A DNA stretch of 64,000 nucleotides from Nannobrachium achirus (Eukaryota > Chordata > Actinopteri > Myctophiformes > Myctophidae): assembly GCA_963921795.1 (NCBI GenBank), contig OY997658.1, positions 26,651,456-26,715,455 of the forward strand. The letters are read 5' to 3'. A program made the translations under genes and the position numbers. Below, piece by piece: positions 51,463 to 62,753 of the stretch. The notes beneath the pieces are model-generated. The model did not search any database and was not told the DNA's origin. It was given only the letters and a program-made list of their open reading frames with translations. Numbering within the stretch: position 1 is the first letter of the stretch; each line of letters begins with the position of its first letter.

Positions 51463-51725
51463 TTCGTCGTTGTCGGGTGGAAACCTTGTATGTCCAAAAC
51501 CGTTTGTTTTGTATTTATCATTTTAAAAATGATTTAAACTAGTGAAAACAGCCGATCTACAAGCACACAACGCCTCGCACCGCGAGGCGTTGTGTGCTTG
51601 TAGATCTGCTGTTTTCACTACTTTTGTGGCAACGGCATATAAGGCAACGGCCTTATATGATGACAGGGCTTTGCTTTACATTTGAAACTTGGAGATACAA
51701 GGTTTCTGCACGAAAGTGACGATTT
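51463..51725. mobile_element. MITE of the GTCGGGTGGAAACC family, nested
   Basis: TCGTCGTTGTCGGGTGGAAA to GATACAAGGTTTCTGCACG; orientation opposite to 48991-49260. Confidence 0.78.
51540..51620. repeat. Hairpin module copy 28
   Basis: TAGTGAAAACAGCCGATCTA and TAGATCTGCTGTTTTCACTA; inner CAAGCACACAACGCCTCGC and complement are perfect. One mismatch, C against T, next to GATC. Confidence 0.96.
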
Positions 51726-52262
51726 ACTTTGTTGGCCGCCCAGCCCCCAAAATGGAACGAAGGCCGACATTTTATTTAAAACTTTTTCCTAATGGCCGGC
51801 CTGGACCGGCCGGGAATGAACCGCCCGTTCGGGAGTTGTCCCGCTTTTCCCAATGGCCAGCACGTCCCTGGTTCTGCCCCTCATTTTGTGAAAGAAATTC
51901 ATGTGAATAGAACCCCTTTCATGTTGTATGCATGTTGTCGACTACAACATGCAGATAGGAGGTTTTTACCTAGAAATAGTTAGGCTATTTTCTTTGTTGA
52001 ATAACACTTTTAGCACTTAATTGTGCTCCTTTTGAGAACAAGACTATCTACATTCTACAGGTCTGTTACAAGTATTAGAATTACCATCAATATTCTCACC
52101 GTCTTGGTGTGGGAAAGGTTTCACCACCTGACACCAATCATTAGCAATCAACAAGGAAATGCACATAGGAGGTTTTGGTGTTGAACACACATTTTTCTTT
52201 TTCATTTTCCCAACAAAGTTAATTTTTCAGATAGGAGGTTTTGCATTTTGGCCATCGATATT

Positions 52263-52947
52263 TGGTTTATAATAATTTCAGAGGATTATTCCGCAAAGCC
52301 ACTTTAAAGCGGGCGGGAAGTATAGCCATTTCAGTGTATTCTTGTTGTTGCTTTTTTAAGGTGTGTAAGTTAGCTCTGGGTTGGCATGGTATACACAGTA
52401 CGTACTCATACACAATAAGGATGTCAAAAATCATACTATGGCATCTTCTATTATTGCAACGCATGTCATGTGATATAAAATAAACATGTTATTTTGCCAA
52501 ACATAATGTTTTGTTTCGCCTGTTGTTTTTCTTAAAACCCCTGTGCAACTTTTGTGCACACTGCATGATTACACAGAATTATAGCCTACTACAGGCTGGT
52601 AGCTAGACCCATCATCATACATGCAGGATATCAGCCTACACGTGACTGACTTACATGTGATGTGGAATTTTCCCTGGGGGTTACAGGGACTTAGTTTTGG
52701 CTTATTAATAATGCGAGACTTGAATGGCTACATAATGGGGGGTATAAGCCAACAACAGCCAACCTCCTGACAAGGCTTTACTGGGACTTGTTCCAGTCCA
52801 CCCAGTCCACCCAAACAAAGGAATGATGGATGTACAAGGCTGAAACTGTTCATTTTTACAGGCCCATTATGGTCATACACATTTAGTGACCACTCTATAT
52901 TGCTGCACATCTATACCAAATCGGGTGAACATGGACACGTGGTACAT
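52263..52947. other. Intergenic stretch, no gene seen
   Basis: AT-rich single-copy-looking sequence without recognised repeats or convincing frames. Confidence 0.45.
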
Positions 52948-53366
52948 CAGTTCTTCAACGTTTTCAGGCCAAGGACCCCTTCGTTGAGAGAGAGAGATGA
53001 AGCAGGGACCCCTGCAACCCTGTCATAGATTCCATATCGTTTCATTGTTTGAAAGCACAATTTTGGATTCATGTCAATTTGTGTTTTCAGATATTTAACC
53101 ACTTGAACTGTCGATATTTCTCCCCTCTACACCAAACTTCTTTGCCGAAAATAGCTGATCTACAAGCTCACAATGCCTCGCAGCACGAGGCGTTGTGAGC
53201 TTGCATAGATCTACTATTTTTGGCTAAAGTTCTCAGAATCTGATTAAGAATTTGGCTAAAAAGGAGATTTAATTGTTTTATTTCTAGAACACAAAGATTT
53301 GGAGGACCCCCTGTAGTAACTCTGAGGACCCCCTAGGGGTCCCGGACCCCCTGTTGAAGACCCTTG
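52948..53366 (-). mobile_element. hAT MITE (CAGGGGTCTTCAAC family)
   Basis: Duplication TGGTACAT (52940-52947) and TGGTACAC (53367-53374), 7 of 8. Ends CAGTTCTTCAACGTTTTCAG and CCCTGTTGAAGACCCTTG. Confidence 0.9.
53144..53223. repeat. Hairpin module copy 29
   Basis: GAAAATAGCTGATCTACAAG and CATAGATCTACTATTTTTGG, inner GCCTCGCAGCACGAGGC. Two inserted bases in the right arm. Confidence 0.9.
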
Positions 53367-53685
53367 TGGTACACTGATAAACCAGGCCCAAATGCTCTGA
53401 GTTCAAGTATTCATTTTGTATTGGGGAAACAAAAATAATGTTTTACTTTTACTTTTAGTTTTTACTTCTTCTTCTTCATTTTCATTAGGAAACCCAAGAC
53501 ATCCGTATTAGGTCATTTGAAAAGTGTTTGTCCCATGGGAGAAGCTTTTAGTCGTTAGATGACATTGAAAAGGTACCATGTGCAATGTGTACAAGTCTTC
53601 ACCATGCTTCCTTCGCAGTGGATGGCAGGATGGACAGGACCAGATGGAACACATCAAGGGACAGGTCTTTGTGTGGAGTCTAGAC

Positions 53686-54119
53686 CAGGGGTGTTCAACA
53701 GGAGGTCCGGGACCCCTAGTGGGTCCTCAGAGTTACTACAGGGGGGCCGCCAAATATTTGTGATGGGATCATTCTTTTGAATTAACAACTTGAACCCTCG
53801 CATCCCTATTCTGAGGAGAACTTTAGCCAAAAATAGCATATCTACAAGCTCTCAACGCCTCGCAGCGCTTGTAGAGCTTGGAGATCGGCTATTTTCGGCG
53901 TGGAGGTAAAACAAGAGCAGACCAAGTACAGAGTGAAAGGTCAAATTGACTAAAAACACATCCAACATAGACTGATGACAGTGCTGTCAAACAAGTCTAT
54001 ACTCTATCTATGAAATCGATGAAAATCTGCATCACACATTTATACAATATGTAGAGGGGGTCCTTGCTTCATCTCTCTCTCAGCTAAGGGGTCCTTGGCC
54101 TGAAAACGTTGAAGACCCT
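53686..54119 (+). mobile_element. hAT MITE (CAGGGGTCTTCAAC family)
   Basis: CAGGGGTGTTCAACAGGAGG to AACGTTGAAGACCCT. Flanks GTCTAGAC and GTCTAACA only partly agree. Confidence 0.83.
53826..53898. repeat. Hairpin module copy 30
   Basis: AGCCAAAAATAGCATATCTA and GAGATCGGCTATTTTCGGC; inner arms diverged. Confidence 0.8.
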
Positions 54120-54539
54120 GTCTAACATAAAAAGAAAAAGTGTGTTTTGCTGCACACACAGCCTCCGAATGGCCTTTTGCCATTCAGAGGTTCATTCCAG
54201 TCCAGAAACCAATTGGAGCACAATGCGTTCTTTTGACGCAGACACTGGCAAGACACACTGTGGTGCCTTCCAAGAAGCAGTGAGTGAACGACAGCTGCCA
54301 TGTCCTCATGGGGCCACTGGGTACTCTTATGGTCAGTGATACAGATTTCTTCTCACTAAATAAACAAATACATACACTAATAATACTATATGCAGTGGTG
54401 TAAAGTAACTAAGTAACATACTATCTACAAACTATAGCAGGCATACTGGGGAGACCAAGAAATCTGAAAAAAGTAGAAAAAGGTTACATTCATGGTGTAG
54501 CCCCTTTAAGACTCATCTTGACTCTGATCATTTTGAAAG

Positions 54540-54785
54540 GGTGGGATGGCTCAGGGTAGTTGACAGAGTACAGCATCTTGCAATGGGCCTGGTGTACAAG
54601 GTACACTACACCTGTCAAACTACTTCCAAAACGTCAAAGATGTCCACAATCACAACACCAGAGGCAGCTCCACTAATCACGTCCAACCCAGATTTGGCTC
54701 AAACAAAGGTTTAAATTCGTTCTCCCAATATGCCACAAAAATGTGGAATGCCCTACCGCCTTACAGGACTATAAAGAGGGGTGTT
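54540..54785 (+). pseudogene. CR1/L2-like LINE, C-terminal fragment
   Basis: In one frame VKDVHNHNTRGSSTNHVQP continues to QYATKMWNALPPYRTIKR, which matches the NTR...WNALP end of CR1/L2-type reverse transcriptase proteins. The preceding part (HLAMGLVYKVHYT) is in another frame, so it is broken. It would follow the part found at 14405-14690. Confidence 0.7.
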
Positions 54786-55108
54786 GCACCAAATCATGGG
54801 CCCTGGTTATTTAACTATTAAAAAATGGGAGCGTGTCGCTGTTACCACATGTCATCTTTTGGACACCCGACTCTAACCCTCACCCTAACCCTAACCCCCA
54901 TGGAGTGAGTCGCTAACCCTCTGGTCGAAATGATGGTCGTTCGAAAGAGCACGATTTCCCCTTGAAAAATAGCAGATCTACAAGCTCACAGCGCAGCACT
55001 TGCATATCTGCTATTTTTCAATAGCTAAATTATAAAATGGTTAAGGCCCCTCCACCTTGGGCCCTGGTAACTCAGTCCCCCCCCCCCCCCCCCCTTGTGA
55101 CGCCCCTG
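54776..55108. mobile_element. hAT MITE (CAGGGGCGTCAC family), with telomere-motif insert
   Basis: GAGGGGTGTTGCACCAAATC to TTGTGACGCCCCTG. Flanks ACTATAAA and AGTATAAT match at 6 of 8. Half of the 17832-18115 repeat (CCCTCACCCTAACCCTAAC) is inserted at 54828-54955, next to the hairpin module. Confidence 0.75.
54963..55021. repeat. Hairpin module copy 31
   Basis: AAAAATAGCAGATCTACAAG and CATATCTGCTATTTTTCAA; part of the right arm lost. Confidence 0.82.
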
Positions 55109-55535
55109 AGTATAATTCCCCTCTCACTTTCCTTTAACACCCTGTAGCAACTCATAATGTAATAACGTCTCATAATGTAATAAGGGCTCATAATGTAATA
55201 ATTAAAATGTAATAAAAACTCATAATGTAATAATCAGCTCATAATGTAATAAAAACACGAGCGCATAACGTAATAATGGATTTTTCAATAATGTAATAAT
55301 GTGTTACATTAAGAACCTCCACATAGGAGGCTCATAATGTAATACAACTTCATAATGTAATAATGTCTTTTTTATTACATTATGAGCTGATTATTACATT
55401 ATGAGCTTTTATTACATTTTAATTAATACATTATGCACTTGTTTTTTATTACATTATGAGCTGATTACATTTTGAGTTTTTATTACATGTTTTTATTACA
55501 TTATGAGCCCTTATTACATTATGAGTTGCTACACA

Positions 55536-55950
55536 CCCTGCCAACTTTGTTGATGAAGAATGGAGCAATTATCTGCTAAACATGCAGCAAATGAATGTGA
55601 AATATGGGGATCATTTAGCTGTCCACAATGTGCATCCACAATGTTCAACATACAGTTCGTGGTTGTTGGGTGTTGATGCAACATCGATAATATCCCCATG
55701 TGGTCAGTATGACGACAGTCTGCCATTGCTAGTTCTGGGCCACTTTGCCGAAGGTCATGGGGACCATTATGTAATACTTGATGGACCAGTCACACACTTG
55801 ATTCAAAGAGTCCAGGAATCAGAGGAGAGTGCACCACTTCGATCTGTCCTTCACTCTGGTCCTAAGTCTAGCCCTCACTCTGGCCTTGACTCGGTACCTC
55901 ACTCTGGCCCTGACTCGGTCCCTCACTCTGGCCCAGGGCCGGATTTATAA
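55536..55950 (+). pseudogene. OTU-like cysteine protease fragment in the transposon arm
   Basis: The frame is open from the TIR border: FVDEEWSNYLLNMQQMNVKY then GDHLAVHNVH, and later LPLLVLGHFAEGHGDHYVIL. These resemble the second half of an OTU domain (E-W-x-x-YL, the W/YGDHLxLxxx segment, and a final HY with the catalytic histidine). The N-terminal Asp/Cys part (DGNC-type) is absent. After residue about 100 it turns into a PHSGPDSV repeat. A mutated inverted copy lies at about 58330-58690. OTU proteins are known cargo of several large eukaryotic transposons. The assignment is moderate. Confidence 0.5.
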
Positions 55951-56868
55951 TAGGGCTTGACGTGCTGAAGCACAGGGCCAGGGCAGGTTCCTGGCATAAG
56001 CAATAAAAGCTGTCGCTTAGGGCCACAACCACTAAGGGGGCCACATCACAGGGAGAAGATGGGGCCATGTCCCTGCTGCTATCAGACAGACAGGCATTAC
56101 TTTCTCAATTCACCTGTGCTCAGACACTTTGTTTTTGTTCTGGAGTTGTTTTTTTAACTATAGAGAGGGGAGAAGGGAACAGCCCATGCCATAATGATGA
56201 CATCGTAGCGTGATACACACGTAACAATGTGTTCTTATCAACTCACCAAGCTGTCATCATATTCAGAAGATCACAATAGTATCCTTGATTTATTAGACGT
56301 CATACAGGAAAAAACTCAAGTTACATCATGTTCATCTGAGAAGCGTCAAGGATACAAACACAACATAGTCTTGCGACTTATTTCCATTGTGGTCCCTGAA
56401 ATATTTATTCTTGTTAGTTTTTTTCTCCCACTGCTTGTTGGTGCTTTCATTAGAAGTACAGCTGAAGTTTTTACTAGTCACTGCTCGTTTATACGTCTAA
56501 TTTAAAATGTATGAAGATCTCTGCGTTAAACAACTTCGACACTTGAAGAAAACTCAAGGAAGGAAGGTCCTGTTCGTTCAAAACAAAGCACTCTGTAGTT
56601 AATAGTATCTCAAATGAGAATTGCCAGATTTCAAATAGTTTGCATCACTGGGAATAAGAAGAAGTAGAATAGATTGCATCACTGGAAGTTTGCATGAAGA
56701 AGAAGTAGAATGGATGAGATGTTTGACCTTTTCAGTATTAATGAAGATAAGTCACTGATGACCCCTGGTAATGTTACTACTGACCAGTCTGCCGCAGCAG
56801 CGTTATACGTCATTGCTTTGGCCCTGCTTAGCCGAGTTCGGACCTACTCTAGAGTGGATACTTTATAC

Positions 56869-57364
56869 TAGCCTGATTTCAGACTCTGCGCTGGAGCTTG
56901 AGTCTGAAGTTGTCCCTATTCTATTTGATTTAAAAGGGGAGGGGATTTAAAATTTGAAATTCCCAATCACAAGAGATCTGGTGGGAGGGGTTGTGTTTAA
57001 CTTGTGTACACAAAACATTCCCCCTCCCCCTGTATGACAGGAATCAAGTTGTTGTCTTTGATGTTTCATTGATTAGAGAGAAGCACTAACAAGCTATTTA
57101 CACTTGTATGGCTCAATCAATGACTGCAGTTCAGAACCCCTTTGAAGTTCAAAGGGAGCAATTAAGAGCTCTGGTGAACCACCCCTCCCTCCACTGTTTC
57201 TGTTGATTTTCAAAAGTTAGACGCACCCCTCCTCCGTCTTGCATTGATTTCATTGGTCGGTGCGCCAAGACACCGATAGAAAGAGACGCGTCATATGACA
57301 AAACCAGACCAAGAGAAGCAGTCCACTCAGAGAGTGGGCGGGTCTATTGGCTGGAGCCAGGCAA
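56869..57364. mobile_element. MITE with TAGCCTG ends, 9 bp TSD
   Basis: Duplication ACTTTATAC at 56860-56868 and 57365-57373. It interrupts a copy of the AGCCCCTTTTC-type MITE (compare ATACTTTTTAGTACCACG at 50840-50857, which is continuous there). Confidence 0.82.
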
Positions 57365-57685
57365 ACTTTATACTACCACGTTTTGTACCACTTTCACACC
57401 ACTCTACCCAGTTCCTTGTAGTGGAATACCTGGAACAAGTGTGTGGGGTCGGGTCGGGTGGGGTGGAGTGGGGTGGTGCCATGCCAAATATAATATAATA
57501 ATAATAATCTGTTTATCTAAAATAATCTTGCATAGGGCCACCTGAGTCCTAGAACCGGCACTGCACAGGGCATCAACAACCACAGGGGGGCACCAGAGGA
57601 TCAACTGTAAAAAAAAGATATTCACATGAGCTTAGCTAAGCTAAGCTAACCTAACGTTGCTGTCTGTAATGACTGGTTACACTTA

Positions 57686-58112
57686 AAGGTGATACACCAT
57701 GCATTTAAAAATTATTTATGTCATATTGTTTATGTCCCAAAAACGTTTTTCAAAAGGTTTGAGGCTAAATTACCACTCCTGAATAGAGAGCCTCTCTCAT
57801 TTTTGAATGGCTCTCAGAGCATTTCAGCTGCAGTACCACCTTTGGCCTGAACTGCGCCGGGGGGGGGATGACGTCACAATCGGCAGATGACGGGGGGGGG
57901 ATGACGTCACAATCGGCAGATGACGTCACAATCGGCAGCAAATCTGGACAGCCTGTTTTGAGAACCCGTGGGATACTTTTAACCTTCGCCTTCTCAAAAC
58001 CAGAGAAAGACACAACGGTCAGAAATGGGACTTTGTGAGGATAGAAGGTGCTAGTGGGACCCCAAAAAAAGGTTTTAAAATAGGAAAAGTGAAATTTCAT
58101 GGTGTATCTCCT
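57686..58112. mobile_element. Harbinger-like MITE with triple CRE motif
   Basis: Ends AAGGTGATACACCATG and CATGGTGTATCTCCT, flanked by TTA on both sides (57683-57685 and 58113-58115). Inside, GATGACGTCACAATCGGCA occurs three times (about 57868-57940), each with a perfect TGACGTCA site. Confidence 0.82.
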
Positions 58113-58225
58113 TTAAGGGTTTTGAAGAAACGTTAGGTGGATACTAGTATGCACAACTCTAAAAGAACTGGTGCACTATTGTGTTGGAGCGCCTCAGTGC
58201 GGCTGCAGAGTTAAGGTGCTATCTA

Positions 58226-58272
58226 TCCCTGATTGATTGATTGATTGCTTGATTGATTGATTGATTGATTGA
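58226..58272. repeat. (GATT)n simple repeat
   Basis: About eleven GATT units with one interruption. Confidence 0.9.
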
Positions 58273-59250
58273 AAACTTTCAAACTAGGTCCAAGCACAGG
58301 GCACCATGAAGGGTAAATCCTGCCCTGCTCTGGCCCTCACTCTCGCAGTAAGGCCCTCACTCTGGCCCTGACCCGGTACCTCACTCTGGCCCTAGGTCTG
58401 GACAGATCGAAGTGGTGCGCTCTTTGAATCAAGTATGTGACTGGTCCATCAAGGCTTATACATAATGGTCCCCATGACCTTCGGCAAAGTGGCCCAGAAC
58501 TAGCAATGGCAGACGGTCGTCATAATGACCACATTGGGATATTATCGACACCCAGTGTCGATACAATCACGAACTGTATGTTGAACATTGTGGATGCTCT
58601 TTGTACAGCTAAATGATCCCCATATTTCACCTTCATTTGCTGCATGTTTAGCAGATAATTGCTCCATTCTTCATCAACAAAGTTGGCAGGGTGTGTAGCA
58701 ACTCATAATGTAATAAGGGCTCATAATGTAATAAAAACATGTAATAAAAACTCAAAATGTAATAATCAGCTCATAATGTAATAAAAAACAAGTGCATAAT
58801 AATGTAATAATTAAAATGTAATAAAAGCTCATAATGTAATAATCAGCTAATGTAATAAAAAAGACATTATTACATTATGAAGTTGTATTACATTATGATC
58901 CTCCTATGTGGAGGTTCTTAATGTAACACATTATTACATTATTACATTATTGAAAAATCCATTATTACGTTATGCGCTCGTTTTTTTATTACATTATGAG
59001 CTGATTATTACATTATGAGTTTTTATTACATTTTTCTTATTACATTATGAGCCGTTATTACATTATGAGCAGTTATTACAGTATGAGTTGCTACACACCC
59101 CTCTGGAAAATCACTTACAGGTGGCTGCAACTTGAAACTGGTCAAGACAAAGCCGAAAGTACCCTCACCTACTGCATTCCAGCTTTTATGGTAACTGTTC
59201 TGTTTGGAGCGGCAATCAATGCAGAGGGTGGTGAAAACTGCACACTGCAT

Positions 59251-59577
59251 CAGGGGTGTCAATCAGGGGTGTCAATTGGGTATGGCAGGGGTATGCAGCT
59301 GCCATAGCCTGGGTCCAGGGGGGAGTATACAAGTTACTTTAAAATATAAATCCATGAATGTCTCTTTGTCTATCTGGGCTGGTTATGTTGTTAAATTACA
59401 TTAAAATAACTACAAATGCAAAATTTAACAAGGTATTATAATTATATTCTCCACACTTTTATTCTCCCCATCTTGACAGAATAGTATATTACCAGGTTCT
59501 GCAGGTCAGCTGCACAGGTGCAATTCATTATTGTTAATTGTGCACGTTTACTATATTATGCCAAGTTTAGCCGCACT
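59251..59577 (+). mobile_element. Truncated hAT MITE, copy of 14879-15337
   Basis: Starts with CAGGGGTGTCAAT twice in tandem (59251 and 59264), then follows the 14.9 kb copy through GGTATGGCAGGGGTATGCAG to CCAAGTTTAGCCGCACTT. The right third is missing. Confidence 0.8.
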
Positions 59578-59650
59578 TGAACAACCGTTCCAGACTGCCA
59601 TATCCAGCCCAAGAAACCATGGAGATTTTTGGGGAAAAAAATGGATCTTC

Positions 59651-60130
59651 TTAACCCTTCTTGTGCCTATATATCCCGAACAAGTTCTTTTTTCAATTTT
59701 CAATCCAATACAATATTTTTTGTTGCTATTTTACATACCCTGAGCTGCTTGTAGAGATGTGGGTGGTCCTGGGTCGTCCTACGCTTTCCAACGAGTGATG
59801 CTAGATGGTCCGACGATTTATTCCATTGAAAATGGTTTAAAATAAAGTTTAGAGCCCCCCCAAAAAAACTCAATCTATACTGTCGGCGGCGCGACGTATT
59901 CCGGGGTGCCTATCCCGATCTAGTCCGGGATATTTAATAAAATGAATTAATTAATCGGAGGCCTCAACAAAGCCCCGGTCTAAATTTCCATCCATGGCCC
60001 GGGCCGAGACTCGGCCATCCACGGGCCGTAATCGGGCAATGCCGCCGCATCGCTCCGCCGAATCCAATACAAAGTCACATCTTTAGAGAGGATTTTCTCT
60101 TAAAAAATAAAGACGCTAATGGCTAAGTGT
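59651..60130 (-). mobile_element. Partial TTAA-type MITE, inverted copy of 26990-27385
   Basis: Begins TTAACCCTTCTTGTGCC. Shared blocks include TATCCCGATCTAGT, GGCGCGACGTATTCC and ATTTATTCCATTGAAAATGG. The other end is not recognisable. Confidence 0.6.
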
Positions 60131-60640
60131 TAGCTAACTTCCTCCTCTCGCCATACATAACAGTGGCTGGAGTGAAATCCCAAGGCACTACGGGCAGTGT
60201 CGACGGAAGCTAGAGCGAAGGCCTACAGTGGTTAGCACTTGAGATTGGCAGTGTCACCAGTTGGCTGCCTCAGTGGCACCACTGTAGTGCCATTGAGTGA
60301 ATTGAGTGAAATGTGGTACCACCTTTTTTAGAGGTGTTACAGCATGTAATGTGGCTGATCTGCCACAGGGAGGCACATGTGAGTCCATGAACCCTACATT
60401 ACAGTGTTGGCAACACGGCAAGGGTGAACAGATTCATTGTGATTGTTATTAATTAAAGAAAAATTAGACGACAATGCAGAGTTCAGGTTGAATTGAAATG
60501 CAATTGTTGCTTTATACACAACTGTGTTTATTATACTTAAAAACATTTGACAAATGAAAAACTAGATGTGCCTAGAACTCAACTAGATTTGTAATAATAA
60601 GTATGCTATTGAATTCTAATTTCCCCACAACCCATGACAG
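60131..60640. other. Intergenic stretch, no gene seen
   Basis: Contains GTGGCACCACTGTAGTGCCA, a local palindrome near 60270-60290, and otherwise nothing recognised. Confidence 0.45.
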
Positions 60641-60702
<62 letters not shown>

Positions 60703-60718
60703 TAATAATAATAATAGT
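60641..60718. repeat. (AT)n then (AAT)n
   Basis: About 25 AT units then AATAAT units. Confidence 0.95.
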
Positions 60719-60944
60719 ACATAAAATATTCAGTCAACAATTAGAAAAATACGGTTTAAATAAAAACATTGGAAACTGTTTGAATGGACAACATTTTAGA
60801 GGCTAAAGGAACAATGAAACCCTGATCTCCTGACTAACAAGTATATATCCTGGCCTAGACAGCTGTAACTTAGTGGTTATTGAGAATGGCTGGAGAGCCT
60901 AAGCTCCTGTTTGTCCCAGGTACTATTCCTGGCCATGTCATTAA

Positions 60945-61125
60945 TATACCTTAGAGGAGTTGTGTGGAAAGAGAAAAAAAGTTCCCCCTCTTCTGTGTTG
61001 CCTAGAACTGGAGGATTGATTTTGGGGTTTGTATTGTAAACTAGAAAAGAAAATTTCTAAGAAATTTTAAGTGTGCCTGCAGCTCGCTAAGTCTGTGCAA
61101 CCTTGTGTAGCGGTTGGTGTTAGCA
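60945..61125. repeat. Repeat pair: one half inverted, one half direct, at 63215-63405
   Basis: TTGCCTAGAACTGGAGGATT (about 61000) is inverted at 63240-63280, while AAGAAATTTTAAGTGTGCCT and the following 60 bp are repeated in direct orientation at 63339-63402. Confidence 0.75.
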
Positions 61126-61179
61126 TTAGCGTTATTAACATTAGCATTTTTTGCATAAACTTTAACATTATTGTTCTTC

Positions 61180-61562
61180 ATATGACACCACCCACATGTC
61201 TGTACGACAAACGGTTCACGAGAAAACGGGTCACTTCCTGTTTGGTGAGGGGCACTTCCTGTTTGGCGAAATAGGCCCCAATTAAGTTTAAGGACTCTTA
61301 ATCTTGTCATTTGACGCAACCCGCGTGTCTGTATGACAAACGGTTCACGAGATCAAGGGTCACTTCCTGTTTGGTGAGGCGCACTTCCTGTTTGGCGAAA
61401 TAGGCCCCAATTAAGTTTAAGGACTCTTAATCTTGTCATTTGACGCAACCCGCGTGTCTGTATGACAAACGGTTCACGAGATCAAGGGTCACTTCCTGTT
61501 TGGTGAGGCGCACTTCCTGTTTGGCGAAATAGGCCCCAATTAAGGTCATGGACGATTAATGA
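61180..61562 (+). repeat. 128 bp tandem repeat, three units
   Basis: GTCTGTACGACAAACGGTTC at 61199 recurs with T for C at 61327 and 61455; CACTTCCTGTTTGG occurs twice per unit. A fourth, separated unit lies at 62575-62670. Confidence 0.9.
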
Positions 61563-61564
61563 AT

Positions 61565-62110
61565 TAAAGCTGCAAGCAGCGATGACCGGGCCCTCGCAGC
61601 TCTACCCACGTCACAAGGCCAGCAGCCAATCAGAAACCAAACAGGAAGTCAGCCATTTCGACTAATTAGTGGCGTTTTGGCGCATTTTTGGCCGTTATCA
61701 CGGGTCGCACATTAACTCATTGCATGCCAGGCCCGATAGTCCCGAGATTATTTTAATGTCTTTCCCTGCCAGGCCCGATAGTCCCGAGAATTTCCGCCAT
61801 TTTGAAAAAAAAAAATGTTTTCAAAAATGTTTTTGGACCCCAAAAAATGTAGTAGGCATGATAGAAATCGCGAAATTGCATGTTTAACCCCCATAGCAAC
61901 CCCATCTATCAAACATGGCAGCCATCTTTGTTTACATTTTAGGAAAACATAATGGCTTGTATCTCATGAATGCCTGAACGGATTTCCATTCGGATTTTTT
62001 GGTTTGAAAGCTGTGAGCAATGTGGACACACGTGGTGCATTATCTAGGCATGGGTGTGCATGATCCGTGCACTATGAATTACATGGAAGTCTATGGAGAC
62101 CAGAGGCACC
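61565..62110 (+). repeat. Dispersed repeat starting TTAAAGCTGCAAGCAGCG
   Basis: Contains GCCAGGCCCGATAGTCCCGA twice (about 61727 and 61769). No coding signal. Confidence 0.55.
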
Positions 62111-62154
62111 ATAGAGTACGAAGGTATTGTTAAATGGCGGGGAATGTGTTAACG

Positions 62155-62560
62155 ACAGTTTTTTGAGAAAAAAAAGTTTTTTGAGAAAAAAAAGTTTTTT
62201 GAGAAAAAAAAAGTTTTTTGAGAAAAAAAAAGTTGAGGAAAAATTTTGAGGAAAAAAAAATTTGAGAAAAAAAAAATTTTGAGAAAAAAAAAATGTGAGA
62301 AAAAAAAATTTGAGAAAAATTTTTTTTTGAGAAAAAACAAATTCTGAGAAAAAAAAAATTGAGAAAAAAAGAATTTGAGAAAAAAAATGTTTTGAGAAAA
62401 AAATTGAGAAAAAAAATTTGAGAAAAATTTTTTTGAGAAAAAAAAATTTGAGAAAAAAGATTGAGAAAAAAAAAATTGAGAAAAAAAAAATTGAGAAAAA
62501 AAAATTTTGAGAAAAAAAAAATTTTTGAGAAAAAAAAAATTTTGAGAAAAAAAAAATGTA
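62155..62560. repeat. Degenerate (TTTGAGAAAAAAA)n minisatellite
   Basis: About 27 TTGAGAAAAA-type units with variable A runs. Phe/Lys-rich frames on both strands are by-products. Confidence 0.93.
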
Positions 62561-62753
62561 TGACACCAGCCGCGAGTCTGTACGACAAACGGTTCATGAG
62601 TTATAGAGGCACTTCCTGTTTGGTGAAGGGCACTTCCTGTTATAGAGGGGGCGGGGCTTAATCAATTAGACCAAAGTTGTGTGAGCATTTTACATTTTAA
62701 ATGACGTTGCTAGGCAAAAGTATGGCAGAGTTATGTGGCGCCAAAGTTTCTGG

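Larger units (their letters stand above)
51307..51870. mobile_element. hAT MITE, perfect TIR CAGGGACGTGCTGG, 8 bp TSD
   Basis: A perfect duplication GTTCTGCC lies at 51299-51306 and 51871-51878. Ends CAGGGACGTGCTGG and CCAGCACGTCCCTG are exact complements. A copy of the GTCGGGTGGAAACC family (51463-51725) is nested inside. Confidence 0.93.
51203..52262. mobile_element. Long element with ATCGATGGCCAAAATGC ends, carrying nested MITEs
   Basis: ATATCGATGGCCAAAATGCA at 51203 and the complement ending at 52262. AGATAGGAGGTTTT-like motifs recur at about 51953, 52164 and 52230. The element at 51307-51870 lies inside it. Confidence 0.6.
55143..59095. mobile_element. 4 kb palindromic transposon, same family as 3300-9430
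   Basis: Ends TGTAGCAACTCATAATGTAA and complement; target duplication CACCC at 55138-55142 and 59096-59100. Inverted arms are about 55143-55935 and 58315-59095. The inner borders of the TIR arrays (55533 and 58694) are again followed by CACCC and preceded by GGGTG. Arms outside the TIR encode an OTU-like fragment. The centre holds several other MITEs and no transposase. Confidence 0.87.

Noticed and set aside
56227..56505. 92-codon frame with a hydrophobic segment (SIVVPEIFILVSFFLPLLVG)
   Set aside because: It lies in the centre of a transposon, has no recognised similarity, and is of a length expected by chance; possible but not supported.
62072..62597. Phe-rich minus-strand frame of more than 150 codons
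   Set aside because: Translation of the degenerate TTTGAGAAAAAAA minisatellite.
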